A stretch of DNA of 64,000 nucleotides from contig CAYQOG010000001.1 in the NCBI GenBank assembly GCA_964419095.1, positions 27,515-91,514 of the forward strand. The letters are read 5' to 3'. The position numbers were made by a program, and so were the translations under genes. Positions 24,084-32,103 of the stretch are shown here, piece after piece. Every line of letters begins with the position of its first letter. The stretch's first letter is position 1. The DNA is from JAKAVK01 sp964419095 (GTDB lineage Archaea; Micrarchaeota; Micrarchaeia; Micrarchaeales; CABMGC01). Under the pieces are notes generated by a model, which was given only the letters and a program-made list of their open reading frames with translations, made no database searches and was not told the origin of the DNA.

Positions 24084-27000
24084 ATGTCGCTATTATCGGC
24101 AATACTAATCGGCTTCCTATCAATCATAGTGCCTGGGTTTTTCGTCTCCCTGGCATTGCTAAGGAGGACCAAATTCGGCCTTTTTGAGATAACGGTCATA
24201 GGCTTCATACTGGGCATGATCCTTGTCCCGATGGCCGTGTGGCTCGAGTCATACCTGATAAACGTCTCCCCGGTCTTCTCGTTCTCGGCAGGACTCTACA
24301 ACGCAAACGTAGTGGCCATAACAATAATCGGGATAATATTCTGCTTCAGGCAGGGCGCATTCAAGGATCTTGGCGTCAGCCTCTCCGCGGGAATGCGGAA
24401 CCGCTCGCCAGCGCAGGAGAGCAAGGCAATAGAGACTGATTACAGGAAAAGGCTCTCCGAGCTCCGCGTCACAATCTCAAGGCTCAAGGTGGACATGAAG
24501 CTGCTGAAGCAGCACGAGCAGGAGGAGCTTGACCTCGCAAGGCGCCATGAGGAGGAGATGCAGGCGCTCAAGAGCGCAGGGCCAGAGGAGAAGAACGCGG
24601 TGATGGCGCAGCACAGTAACCAGGAAAGAAGGCTCTTCGAGGAGCACGAGCGCGAGGAGAGGATGCTGCTCCGCACTGCAACCACCCCATCCGCGCCGAT
24701 TACACAGAATGCATTCAAGCTCAACTGGATATGGCTCTTCGTCCTCGGGCTCATGGCAGCGACATTCGTTACGAGGTTCGCAAGCATAACCGCAGCGCCC
24801 AGGTATTTTGAATTCGACCCGTATTTCGACATGGTCAGCACCCAATACATAATCACATACGGATACCAGCTCTACCTTGACACATCCGCATGGCCCAGCG
24901 CGGTCAACGGAACGAACCACAGGGCAGAACCGCTGATACCTTACATCGAGGCATATTGGTATGACATATCAGCGCCGCAGCACCAGACCACGCTTGCGGG
25001 ACCTATCGCGCCTTCCCTTGGAAGCCCTGTACCACTTTCTACAGGAACCGCCTCGTCACAGGCTCCGCCAAACACGAATCTTCTCAGCCTGGTCAGCAGC
25101 TATTATCCTCCTATCGCAGCGGCACTTCTTGTATTCGTCGTATTTATCCTTCTCTACCATCTTTACGGAGACTTCCCCGCAATAATAGGCGCGGTGCTGG
25201 CAGCTGCAATGCCGACTCTGATAAGCACCTTCATAGCAGGAGAGCAGCTCCTCGAACCTTTCGGAATACTGCTCCTCTTCTTCTTCCTCGCCACGTATCT
25301 GATGGCGACAGAGAATCCCAATGAAAAGAGATACGCGATACTCGCAGGCCTCGCCTTTGCATCAAACTTCCTCGGCGCGCAATACTACACTGTGCCTGCA
25401 GGAGTCCTCGCAGTATACATACTTGCACAGGGCCTATTCAACGTGCTCAAGCAGAGGCCGATGCGCGACTTCTACATAATGAACATAATAGTCATCGCCG
25501 TATTCACAATCATATTCGCACTCTACATCCCATACGCGGCAACGCTCCAGAACAGAATACCGAGCTACTTCGGCGTGCCGACAATAGTGAGCTTCCCAGT
25601 GGCCGCGCTCCTGATAGTCGCGGCGTTCGAGTACATACCGTTGCTCGCAAAGGAGTACAAGATCGTTGACATCAAGACGGACCTGAAAACCTATCTTATC
25701 TGGCTGGCGCTCCTCGCGGTCATACTGACAGGACTCATATTCACTACCCCGCTCGGCAAGCCTGTCGACGCATATCTCACGCTGAGCAAGCATTTCACGA
25801 CTCCTTCCTCGCCGCTCTTCATGACCGTCCAGGAGTACGCCCCCACCGGCCTCACCTTCGACTTCGGCGCGAATGGCTTCGGGCTGATTGCACAGAGCAT
25901 AGCGGGATTCCCGCTGATACTCTGGATTGTGCTGATACTTTTCGTGGCCATAGAGCTTTACGCCATATTCATGAAGAACTCGCAGTCAGGGATCATGGTC
26001 CTCGCATTCGTGATACCTCTCGCATTTGCAGGAATGTCCGAGGTAAAGTACCTGCCCCATTTCGGCGTAGCGTACATAATAGCCATAGGCGTCATCTTCG
26101 GAGAGCTCTTCATATACCTCAGGGATCGTGGGGCGTCAAACACGCAGCTCTGGCTCCTATATGGCTTCGGAAGCCTCATAGTGATGGCCGAATTCGTCTC
26201 GTATATCGGACTTGGAGTGCTTCCCGCAGCGCTAAACCAGAACTGCAATGCAATAGCCACGGCGGGAAACAATGTAGGCGCCGACCTCTACTGCAACACC
26301 CTGCCTACGTACTGGTTGGATGCAACGGCATGGATGCGCGCAAACGTCGGCCCTTACGGCCCTAGGATACTCTCATGGTGGGACTATGGCGACTGGATCA
26401 ACTGGTTCGGCAACAGCAACGCCGTGCTCAGGGGAGACAACGCCGTGCCGCAGGCCGATTACAACACCGCAGCCAATTTCGTGCTGGGAAACGCCAGCGG
26501 ATACGGCCCCGCCAGGCTCGCATCGTTCATGGACATTTCACAGGCAAAATACGTCCTTTTCGACGACCAGCTGGTTCCGAAGTGGGGCGCGCTGGACTTC
26601 CTCGCATGCATAGATACCAATCAAACCACCCAGGCATACGCAACGGCGCAGGGCAAGCTCTACAACCAGAGCTTCATACTCGGCACATCTCCTTGCGAGG
26701 TAGCGCACGACCCTGCCGAGCTTCTGGTTCCCTCAAACGTCACCAGCGTCAATGAGTTCTGCTCGTTCTCCAATTCGACTACGAGCAACGCAACTGCGCT
26801 TCAGAGCATAGTGATAATCGGACAGGCATCCGCGAACCTCACGTACTGCCTGCCCACCGCATTCCTGCAGACCGGGAACCCCACAAGGCTGCTCTACCAG
26901 AACGGCACCAAGTCAAATGCAGTGGTAACCACGAACCTCTATGAGGGAAGCTTCAGGACATCCCCAGGCCAGTCTTTCTACACGTTCGTGCTCATCTACC

Positions 27001-27251
27001 TGCCGAACGGGCCCAACGGTACCATAACTGACGCGCCGTCGCAGTTCTACAACTCCAACTACTACCGCGGCTACTTCCTCGGCAAGCTGCCGGGATTCAC
27101 GCTCGCGTACCCGGGCAACTTCACCGGAGTCAATTACGTAAACTCGACAAGCAAGATAATGATCTTCTCGCTCAACAACTTCACAGGAAGCCTGCCCAAG
27201 GTGCTCCCGAAGCCCAAGTACGTCAACAACAGCTATGTGATGCCCGGCTGA
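24084..27251 (+). CDS. aglB: AglB/STT3 oligosaccharyltransferase with coiled-coil N-terminal extension
   Basis: The 1055-residue polytopic membrane enzyme transfers a lipid-linked glycan to Asn in N-x-S/T sequons of exported proteins. The STT3 core starts at about residue 212, with the first catalytic acidic motif EFDPYFD (243-249), many membrane helices and the hallmark WWDYGDW (765-771) in the soluble C-terminal domain. Unusual is the first 210 residues: about three membrane helices (5-26, 33-55, 72-88), then a charged coiled coil (about 118-197; many E, R, K and H, such as LKQHEQEELDLARRHEEEMQ). Normal AglB starts with the EFDPYFD region near residue 30-50. The next gene is a glycosyltransferase. 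Confidence 0.93.
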   Translation: MSLLSAILIGFLSIIVPGFFVSLALLRRTKFGLFEITVIGFILGMILVPMAVWLESYLINVSPVFSFSAGLYNANVVAITIIGIIFCFRQGAFKDLGVSLSAGMRNRSPAQESKAIETDYRKRLSELRVTISRLKVDMKLLKQHEQEELDLARRHEEEMQALKSAGPEEKNAVMAQHSNQERRLFEEHEREERMLLRTATTPSAPITQNAFKLNWIWLFVLGLMAATFVTRFASITAAPRYFEFDPYFDMVSTQYIITYGYQLYLDTSAWPSAVNGTNHRAEPLIPYIEAYWYDISAPQHQTTLAGPIAPSLGSPVPLSTGTASSQAPPNTNLLSLVSSYYPPIAAALLVFVVFILLYHLYGDFPAIIGAVLAAAMPTLISTFIAGEQLLEPFGILLLFFFLATYLMATENPNEKRYAILAGLAFASNFLGAQYYTVPAGVLAVYILAQGLFNVLKQRPMRDFYIMNIIVIAVFTIIFALYIPYAATLQNRIPSYFGVPTIVSFPVAALLIVAAFEYIPLLAKEYKIVDIKTDLKTYLIWLALLAVILTGLIFTTPLGKPVDAYLTLSKHFTTPSSPLFMTVQEYAPTGLTFDFGANGFGLIAQSIAGFPLILWIVLILFVAIELYAIFMKNSQSGIMVLAFVIPLAFAGMSEVKYLPHFGVAYIIAIGVIFGELFIYLRDRGASNTQLWLLYGFGSLIVMAEFVSYIGLGVLPAALNQNCNAIATAGNNVGADLYCNTLPTYWLDATAWMRANVGPYGPRILSWWDYGDWINWFGNSNAVLRGDNAVPQADYNTAANFVLGNASGYGPARLASFMDISQAKYVLFDDQLVPKWGALDFLACIDTNQTTQAYATAQGKLYNQSFILGTSPCEVAHDPAELLVPSNVTSVNEFCSFSNSTTSNATALQSIVIIGQASANLTYCLPTAFLQTGNPTRLLYQNGTKSNAVVTTNLYEGSFRTSPGQSFYTFVLIYLPNGPNGTITDAPSQFYNSNYYRGYFLGKLPGFTLAYPGNFTGVNYVNSTSKIMIFSLNNFTGSLPKVLPKPKYVNNSYVMPG

Positions 27252-27285
27252 TCTCTCTTCTGTCTCTAAGCCAAAGGATGATCGA

Positions 27286-28431
27286 ATGAAGATGCTGCTG
27301 GTTCAGCCTTATCTGAACCTAATGGGAGGGGTGGACCGCGTCATACTACAGATAGCAAAGCATTACGACGCGAAGATACTCACCCTTGAGTACGACAAGA
27401 AGGCCGCATTCCCCGAATTCTCAAAGCTCGACATAGAGGTCATCAAGAAAAAGGACGGAGTATCCAATCTCCTTCCATACAGGGCTTCGCAGGGCTTCAG
27501 GTATGGCTACAACTTCTACAGGATGCGGGTAAAGGAGGATTACGATGTGCTCAATCCGCACATCTCCCCGAGCGAATGGATCAGGCAGAGGAACGAGCGC
27601 GTGCTCTGGTACTGCCACACCCCTCCCAGGGAGGTATACGATCTCTATTCCGTCCGCATGCATGGCAGGTCCACACATGACAAGCTCATCTACGCCGCGA
27701 TGGTCAAGACCTACAAGTTCATAGCCGGGAGAGTAGTCAAGAAGATAGAGGAGATAGCCACGAACAGCAGCGTCACCGAGGAGAGGATAGGGAAATACTT
27801 CAATAGAAATGCCACGGTCATAAACCCGGGAATAGACGCAAAGGAATACTGCAACAAGGGCGACGAGAGATTCTTCTTCTACCCGTCGAGGATAGTGCCA
27901 AACAAGAGGCAGGATTACGTAATAGACGCTTTCAAGCAGTTCGCAAGGAAATCGAAGGACAGCAGGCAGAAACTGGTTCTTGCAGGGGCCTTGTCAAATG
28001 ATCCGGAGCACAAGGCATACCTCGAGAAGCTGAAATCTGCCGCGAAAGGCCACAATGTCGAGATAATGACCAATGTTCCCGATTCAACGCTCAACAGGCT
28101 CTATTCAAGATGCACGGCCGTGATGTTCGCCGCGATAAACGAGGATTACGGCTTCATACCGCTCGAGGCGATGGCAAGCTCCAAGCCCACAGTCTCTGTA
28201 AACGAGGGAGGGCCGAGGGAAACCATACTCGAAGGAAAGACGGGATACCTTGTCAACTCGCCGCAGATGATGGCCACGCGCATGAAGCTGATAACGGAGC
28301 ATCCTGACCTCGCCGCAAAGCTGGGCAGGGAAGGGAGAAGGAGGGTCGAGCGCGATTATACTTGGGAGAGCTTCTTCGGGAAGTTCGACAAGGTCGCAAG
28401 GAAGGTAAGCAAGTCAGGCACGCAGAAATAA
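27286..28431 (+). CDS. GT4-type glycosyltransferase
   Basis: The 381-residue GT-B protein begins LLVQPYLNLMGGVDRVILQIAKHY (acceptor-side glycine loop). Its donor domain contains FFFYPSRIVPNKRQDYVIDAF, LVLAGALSNDPEH, TNVPDSTLNRLYSRC and FAAINEDYGFIPLEAMASSKP with the E-x(7)-E signature and the NEGGPRETI loop. It probably adds a sugar to a lipid-linked glycan, an exported glycan or a glycolipid, using a nucleotide sugar. It lies 34 bases after aglB, so it likely feeds the same N-glycosylation pathway (inference from context). Confidence 0.9.
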   Translation: MKMLLVQPYLNLMGGVDRVILQIAKHYDAKILTLEYDKKAAFPEFSKLDIEVIKKKDGVSNLLPYRASQGFRYGYNFYRMRVKEDYDVLNPHISPSEWIRQRNERVLWYCHTPPREVYDLYSVRMHGRSTHDKLIYAAMVKTYKFIAGRVVKKIEEIATNSSVTEERIGKYFNRNATVINPGIDAKEYCNKGDERFFFYPSRIVPNKRQDYVIDAFKQFARKSKDSRQKLVLAGALSNDPEHKAYLEKLKSAAKGHNVEIMTNVPDSTLNRLYSRCTAVMFAAINEDYGFIPLEAMASSKPTVSVNEGGPRETILEGKTGYLVNSPQMMATRMKLITEHPDLAAKLGREGRRRVERDYTWESFFGKFDKVARKVSKSGTQK

Positions 28432-28449
28432 AAACGTCTGGTTCGGAGT

Positions 28450-29673
28450 ATGCCTATGGCAAAAAGAAGGCATGCGTTTTCGGCGCTCGCAGTGGCGCTT
28501 TTCATGGCATCTGGTCTCGTCTCGGCCCAATGGATCCAGACAAGCGCATACCCAATAAACGTTACAGACCAGCAGTGCTTCACCTACTCCGGATTCATCT
28601 ACTGCATGGGCGGAGGGACATTCCTGTCTTATACCACCGCCTCTTACTCAACCCAGCTTGGCAATCCCGGACTTGGATACTGGAACCAGGTCGGCAGCTA
28701 CCCTGCTCCGGTGACCGGGCAGAGCTGCGTTTATTACTCCGGAGGCGTTTATTGCATAGGAGGATACAACAGGACACAGTTCTCGAATCAGACTTACACC
28801 GCCTTGTTTGTCAACGGCGGCATATCGGCATGGAGGGCTCTCGCGCAGTACCCTGCGGTCGTATCGGGACTGGGATGCGCGTCATCGGGAAATTATATCA
28901 TATGTGCGGGAGGCGCGAACGCATATTCGCAGCCTACCGACTCAGTGTACATGACCCAGATATCCGGAAACGTGCTTATAGCTCCAGGCGCGCTTGAGGA
29001 ATCTTTCGTATGGGCTCCTGAACCTCAGTACCCGATCAACGTGAGCGGCGCATCATGCGTAGGATACGGCAATAGCATCTACTGCATGGGAGGCAGCACC
29101 GGCTCGAATTACACAAATGCAACATATTCCGCTTCGGCAAGCCCGCAGGGCCTATCCCAATGGACCGTTTCAACAAGATATCCTGTGGCTGCTGGAGGCA
29201 TGAGCTGCACAGTCTATCAGGGATATGTCACCTGCACCGGAGGGAATGACAACTCCGGATATCTCAACGAGACCTTCTTCGCGCCTCTCGGACCCGCGGG
29301 AATAGGACTTTGGTCGCGCTCATCCGATTATCCTGTCCAGGCAACCGGAATGGGATGCGCTACCGCGCAAGGGCTGATGTACTGCATAGGAGGATACGAC
29401 GGCTTCGGCTACGTCAACTCGACTTACTACCTGCATCTCAATTTCGAATCCGCTCCTACCACCGCTGTGCAGGTGGCTCCGAATCCCTCAAACCTCGGAT
29501 CAGGCAGCACAACTACTATAACATCGAATGCGGGAGGCGGAAGCGGCGCCAATTATGCCATTTATATTGCAATTGCAGCGCTGGTCCTCGTCGCAATAAT
29601 GGCATATTTCTATGTTTCGCGCCAGGCAAAATCCAAGAACCAGAGAGTCTCAGACGGCTCCTCTCAACCTTGA
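28450..29673 (+). CDS. exported six-repeat Kelch-like surface protein
   Basis: The 407-residue protein has an N-terminal signal peptide (RRHAFSALAVALFMASGLVSA) and a C-terminal membrane helix (ANYAIYIAIAALVLVAIMAYFYV) with a short basic tail. Between them are six repeats of about 50-60 residues, each with the pattern YP-x(7)-C-x(8)-C-x-G-G, such as YPINVTDQQCFTYSGFIYC. The G-G and the W/Y spacing resemble Kelch beta-propeller blades; the paired cysteines in every blade could be disulfides. Many N-x-S/T sequons (NVT, NQT, NVS, NYT, NAT, NET, NST) fit a substrate of the AglB two genes upstream. A propeller fold is inference. Confidence 0.8.
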   Translation: MPMAKRRHAFSALAVALFMASGLVSAQWIQTSAYPINVTDQQCFTYSGFIYCMGGGTFLSYTTASYSTQLGNPGLGYWNQVGSYPAPVTGQSCVYYSGGVYCIGGYNRTQFSNQTYTALFVNGGISAWRALAQYPAVVSGLGCASSGNYIICAGGANAYSQPTDSVYMTQISGNVLIAPGALEESFVWAPEPQYPINVSGASCVGYGNSIYCMGGSTGSNYTNATYSASASPQGLSQWTVSTRYPVAAGGMSCTVYQGYVTCTGGNDNSGYLNETFFAPLGPAGIGLWSRSSDYPVQATGMGCATAQGLMYCIGGYDGFGYVNSTYYLHLNFESAPTTAVQVAPNPSNLGSGSTTTITSNAGGGSGANYAIYIAIAALVLVAIMAYFYVSRQAKSKNQRVSDGSSQP

Positions 29674-30075
29674 GCTCTTGTGCCTCGATTCGCCTTTCGC
29701 AAGGCCTATCCTGACTATCCTTGCATTTATTCCATAGGTCCTGAGGTTGCCTTTCAGCCTAGGTACGTCTACGCGCTGGTCATATCCCAGCGCAATGACA
29801 TCCGGTTTGTATCTCTTGAGCACAGCATAGATGCCGTTCTTGTCCTTGATCTTGTTTCCGAGCACCGCAAGGTCGACCGGCTTGAGCGCGCCTATCATGC
29901 GCACCCTTTCCTTCTCGTTGAATACGGGCTTCCTGTGCTTGAACATCCTTATGCTCGAATCCCGTGCGACAATGACGATAAGCCTGTTCCCAAGCGCCTT
30001 CGCCTTCTCAAGGTAGGTGAGATGGCCCGGATGCACTATGTCAAAAGAGCCGAACCCAAGAACCGTTTTTTTCAT
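29650..30075 (-). CDS. ribL: FAD synthetase-like cytidylyl/adenylyltransferase
   Basis: The 141-residue protein has the nucleotidyltransferase motif GFGSFDIVHPGHLTYLEKAK (HxGH) and the C-terminal RHKSSRLRG, where the family usually has ISSTKIR. The archaeal RibL form makes FAD from FMN and ATP; related enzymes make CDP-glycerol or other CDP/ADP products, so the substrate is not certain. A start at 30075 is chosen because a ribosome-binding site (GGGTGAAATT) sits just upstream. The 3' end overlaps the plus-strand Kelch-like gene by 24 bases. It lies 10 bases after abiEi on the same strand. Confidence 0.82.
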   Translation of the reverse strand: MKKTVLGFGSFDIVHPGHLTYLEKAKALGNRLIVIVARDSSIRMFKHRKPVFNEKERVRMIGALKPVDLAVLGNKIKDKNGIYAVLKRYKPDVIALGYDQRVDVPRLKGNLRTYGINARIVRIGLAKGESRHKSSRLRGAV

Positions 30076-30085
30076 AATTTCACCC

Positions 30086-30721
30086 TTAGTAGGGGTTGTC
30101 AAGATCTCCTGCATCTGCAGGCTTTTTATACCTCTTTACGAAATTCGAGACCGTTGCTCTTGTATGGTTGTCGTATGCCTTAAGGTAGCCCCTCAATTTG
30201 CCTGGCTTTGTCACCTTGAGCAGTTCCGCGTAATCCTGTATCGACATTCTGCTCTTATAATAAAAGAGGTCAATCAACGTCTTCTCCGGATCCGAAACAG
30301 GCACAACTACGTCTCCATATTTCACATCCTCAAAGCCAAAATAGTATTTCCTCGGAATGTGATGCAGCACCAATCTGCTATCGCCTCTGTAAATTCCGAT
30401 AAAGGATTTCTTTACGGGTCTCGTTGTCATAACCTCCATTTTTACCTGATCGTCTATCAGGTCCCGTATCATCAATGCCGCCAATCCTCCATAATAAAAC
30501 GGGGTAAAGGCAAAACCCGCAAACTCATCTCTTTTGTGAAGGCTGAACACGCCCTTCATAACTTTATATACCCTGCGCTGCTTTGCCATTCTTGAGAGCG
30601 TCACTCTAATGATTCTGTCGTCCGTGCTCTTATTTTTTTCTGACAGCAGAACTCTGACGTCATTTAGAGTGAATGTCTTGAAATCCCTGAACGCATCCGT
30701 TATCCTATCCCCTAACTTCAT
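30086..30721 (-). CDS. abiEi: AbiEi-type antitoxin
   Basis: The 211-residue protein has an N-terminal winged helix (about 10-70) with ITLSRMAKQRRVYKVMKGVFSL-like text (RRVYKVMKGVFSL), the recognisable R-x-Y-x-x-x-x-G-V-Y/F of AbiEi transcriptional regulators. The C-terminal domain contains YYGGLAALMIRDLID and the VPVSDPEKTLIDLFYYKSRM segment typical of type IV antitoxins. AbiEi neutralises the AbiEii nucleotidyltransferase and binds its own promoter. Here it follows abiEii, with a 17-base overlap, opposite to the common antitoxin-first order. Confidence 0.88.
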   Translation of the reverse strand: MKLGDRITDAFRDFKTFTLNDVRVLLSEKNKSTDDRIIRVTLSRMAKQRRVYKVMKGVFSLHKRDEFAGFAFTPFYYGGLAALMIRDLIDDQVKMEVMTTRPVKKSFIGIYRGDSRLVLHHIPRKYYFGFEDVKYGDVVVPVSDPEKTLIDLFYYKSRMSIQDYAELLKVTKPGKLRGYLKAYDNHTRATVSNFVKRYKKPADAGDLDNPY

Positions 30722-31382
30722 CCAACCACCTTTCCAATATGCCTATCATGTCTTTGAAACTTGGCGCAGCGCCGCTTAGGATCAGCTGCCTAAGGTCCTT
30801 TTCATTCTTTGGAGGTCTGTCCTTTATTTTTGTAAGGAAAGCGTCAATTTTCCTGCATATCTCTTTTGAAGGTTTGCCAATCTTGTCTTTGAGGACCATT
30901 ATGTCATACAGGTCGTGTATCTCTTCAGCTCCATTAACATATTTGCTGAGATAAGTATCTATCTTCTCAACAAGCAGTTCTCCTGGACCCAGGGCAAGTA
31001 TCATCTTCCTTGATCCATCTACGCGCATGTATTCCACAGCATGGCCATCAGCCTTCCCGAATGTTATATCGAATTTCCCCGTAGTGCCATTGCCCCTGAA
31101 TATTATGTGCAGTGTATTGGTTTTGTTGTTATACTTTTCCTCTCTTACCGGATAGTCGTTTTCTACAAGTAATTCGTGAATCTCCTTCTGGAGCCTGCTT
31201 TCTTCCGAGGCATCGAGATTACTATAGAAATCCAAATCTCGCGAAAACCTGTTTCCGCCATAGCAACGCCAGACTGCTGTTCCTCCATGCATTACAAAGG
31301 CATCGTAATTCTTCACCAGAAGGTCAAGCGCGTCGTCTTCAAGCACGGCTCTATTCCTCTGAACCGCATCTAATATCTCCAT
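30705..31382 (-). CDS. abiEii: AbiEii-type nucleotidyltransferase toxin
   Basis: The 225-residue protein has the MNT/AbiEii signature VMHGGTAVWRCYGGNRFSRD and DLDFYSNLDASE, with the G-G and R-x-S-x-D-x-D residues of a nucleotidyltransferase active site. The later KIDTYLSKYVNGAEEIHDLYD region is the substrate helix seen in this family. By family knowledge AbiEii adds nucleotides to RNA (tRNA for some members), giving phage abortive infection or growth arrest. The gene is first in the two-gene operon, behind an operator-like repeat at 31401-31418. No shift in codon use is striking by eye. Confidence 0.88.
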   Translation of the reverse strand: MEILDAVQRNRAVLEDDALDLLVKNYDAFVMHGGTAVWRCYGGNRFSRDLDFYSNLDASEESRLQKEIHELLVENDYPVREEKYNNKTNTLHIIFRGNGTTGKFDITFGKADGHAVEYMRVDGSRKMILALGPGELLVEKIDTYLSKYVNGAEEIHDLYDIMVLKDKIGKPSKEICRKIDAFLTKIKDRPPKNEKDLRQLILSGAAPSFKDMIGILERWLDEVRG

Positions 31383-31400
31383 ATTTTACAACACCTTATA

Positions 31401-31432
31401 GTTAACTATTACGTTAACAATAAGTATTTATA
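31401..31432 (-). promoter_or_regulatory. abiE promoter with paired GTTAAC operator-like repeat
   Basis: Two copies of the palindrome GTTAAC lie at 31401-31406 and 31413-31418, centres 12 bases apart, together reading GTTAACTATTACGTTAAC. The TATA element TATAAATA (minus) lies at 31425-31432. The expected transcription start (about 31403) is inside the repeat, so a bound repressor would block initiation. AbiEi is known to bind inverted repeats at its promoter; this pairing is a plausible site. Confidence 0.6.
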
Positions 31433-31439
31433 CACCTAT

Positions 31440-32050
31440 GCTAGCAGTAACTTTTTCGGCCATGCCAAATGCCAGAACTATCTTTATCATTACTTCGCTG
31501 GCCAAAGTGCATGTATTGGAGGATCCCCACCTAACATTCAGGTATGGGCGACTGCAGGAGGCTCATGGACGCAGGTTTCTCCAGCTTCTGAGGCCCTAAG
31601 TCCGAACACCTGGTACAATGTAATATGGTACTATACCTCTTCAGGCGGCGGATATCATGTATAAACGGCGTTTCGCAAGGCGGCGCAACAGGAAGCGGAT
31701 CCCTGTTTGCGGGAAGTACCCCGCTTATTATAAGTGGTTTTCCTACCGCAGTCTTGCTTGCTGACCTACAGATCTACAACACCTCTCTCCCTGCAAACGA
31801 GGCACAGGCACTTTATCAGGAAGGAATAGGAGGCGCGCCTATCAATCCAGCGTATGCAGTCGGATGGCGGCAGCTCAACGGAAATCCCAACGACTACTCT
31901 GGAAACCTGAATAATGGGGTCTCCACAAACGTCGCGTATACAACGTCTGGGCATCTGGGTATTCTGCACCTTGAGCCTCTCGCCTGCCAGGTCGAGAGGT
32001 CGGTAATGTATAAATATGTTTCTATGCCATATATTATCACGTATTATTAG
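31440..32050 (+). pseudogene. LamG-domain surface protein remnant with frameshift
   Basis: The first half reads QNYLYHYFAGQSACIGGSPP, later NTWYNVIWYYTSSGGGYHV, and then a stop. The next half, in another frame, reads INGVSQGGATGSGSLFAGST, then LLADLQIYNTSLPANEAQAL, YQEGIGGAPINPAY and WRQLNGNPNDYSGNLNNGVS. Together these form the C-terminal half of a concanavalin A/LamG jellyroll repeat and the start of another. A frameshift occurs near 31662-31668 (GTATAAAC). No start is present, so it is a truncated remnant of a larger surface protein. It abuts the abiE operon promoter. Confidence 0.8.
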
Positions 32051-32073
32051 GTCGTAAATTAAGCTTTTACGAC
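32051..32073. promoter_or_regulatory. inverted repeat upstream of the thermosome gene
   Basis: GTCGTAAA (32051-32058) and TTTACGAC (32066-32073) form a perfect 8-base inverted repeat with a 7-base spacer, about 30 bases before the thermosome ATG. TATA-like elements lie further upstream (TGTATAAATATG, about 32007-32018, and CATATATTAT, about 32029). The repeat would fall at or just past the transcription start, as expected for a repressor operator, possibly a heat-shock regulator. Confidence 0.5.
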
Positions 32074-32103
32074 TGTCAATTTTCTAATTAAATAGGTGAA
32101 GAA

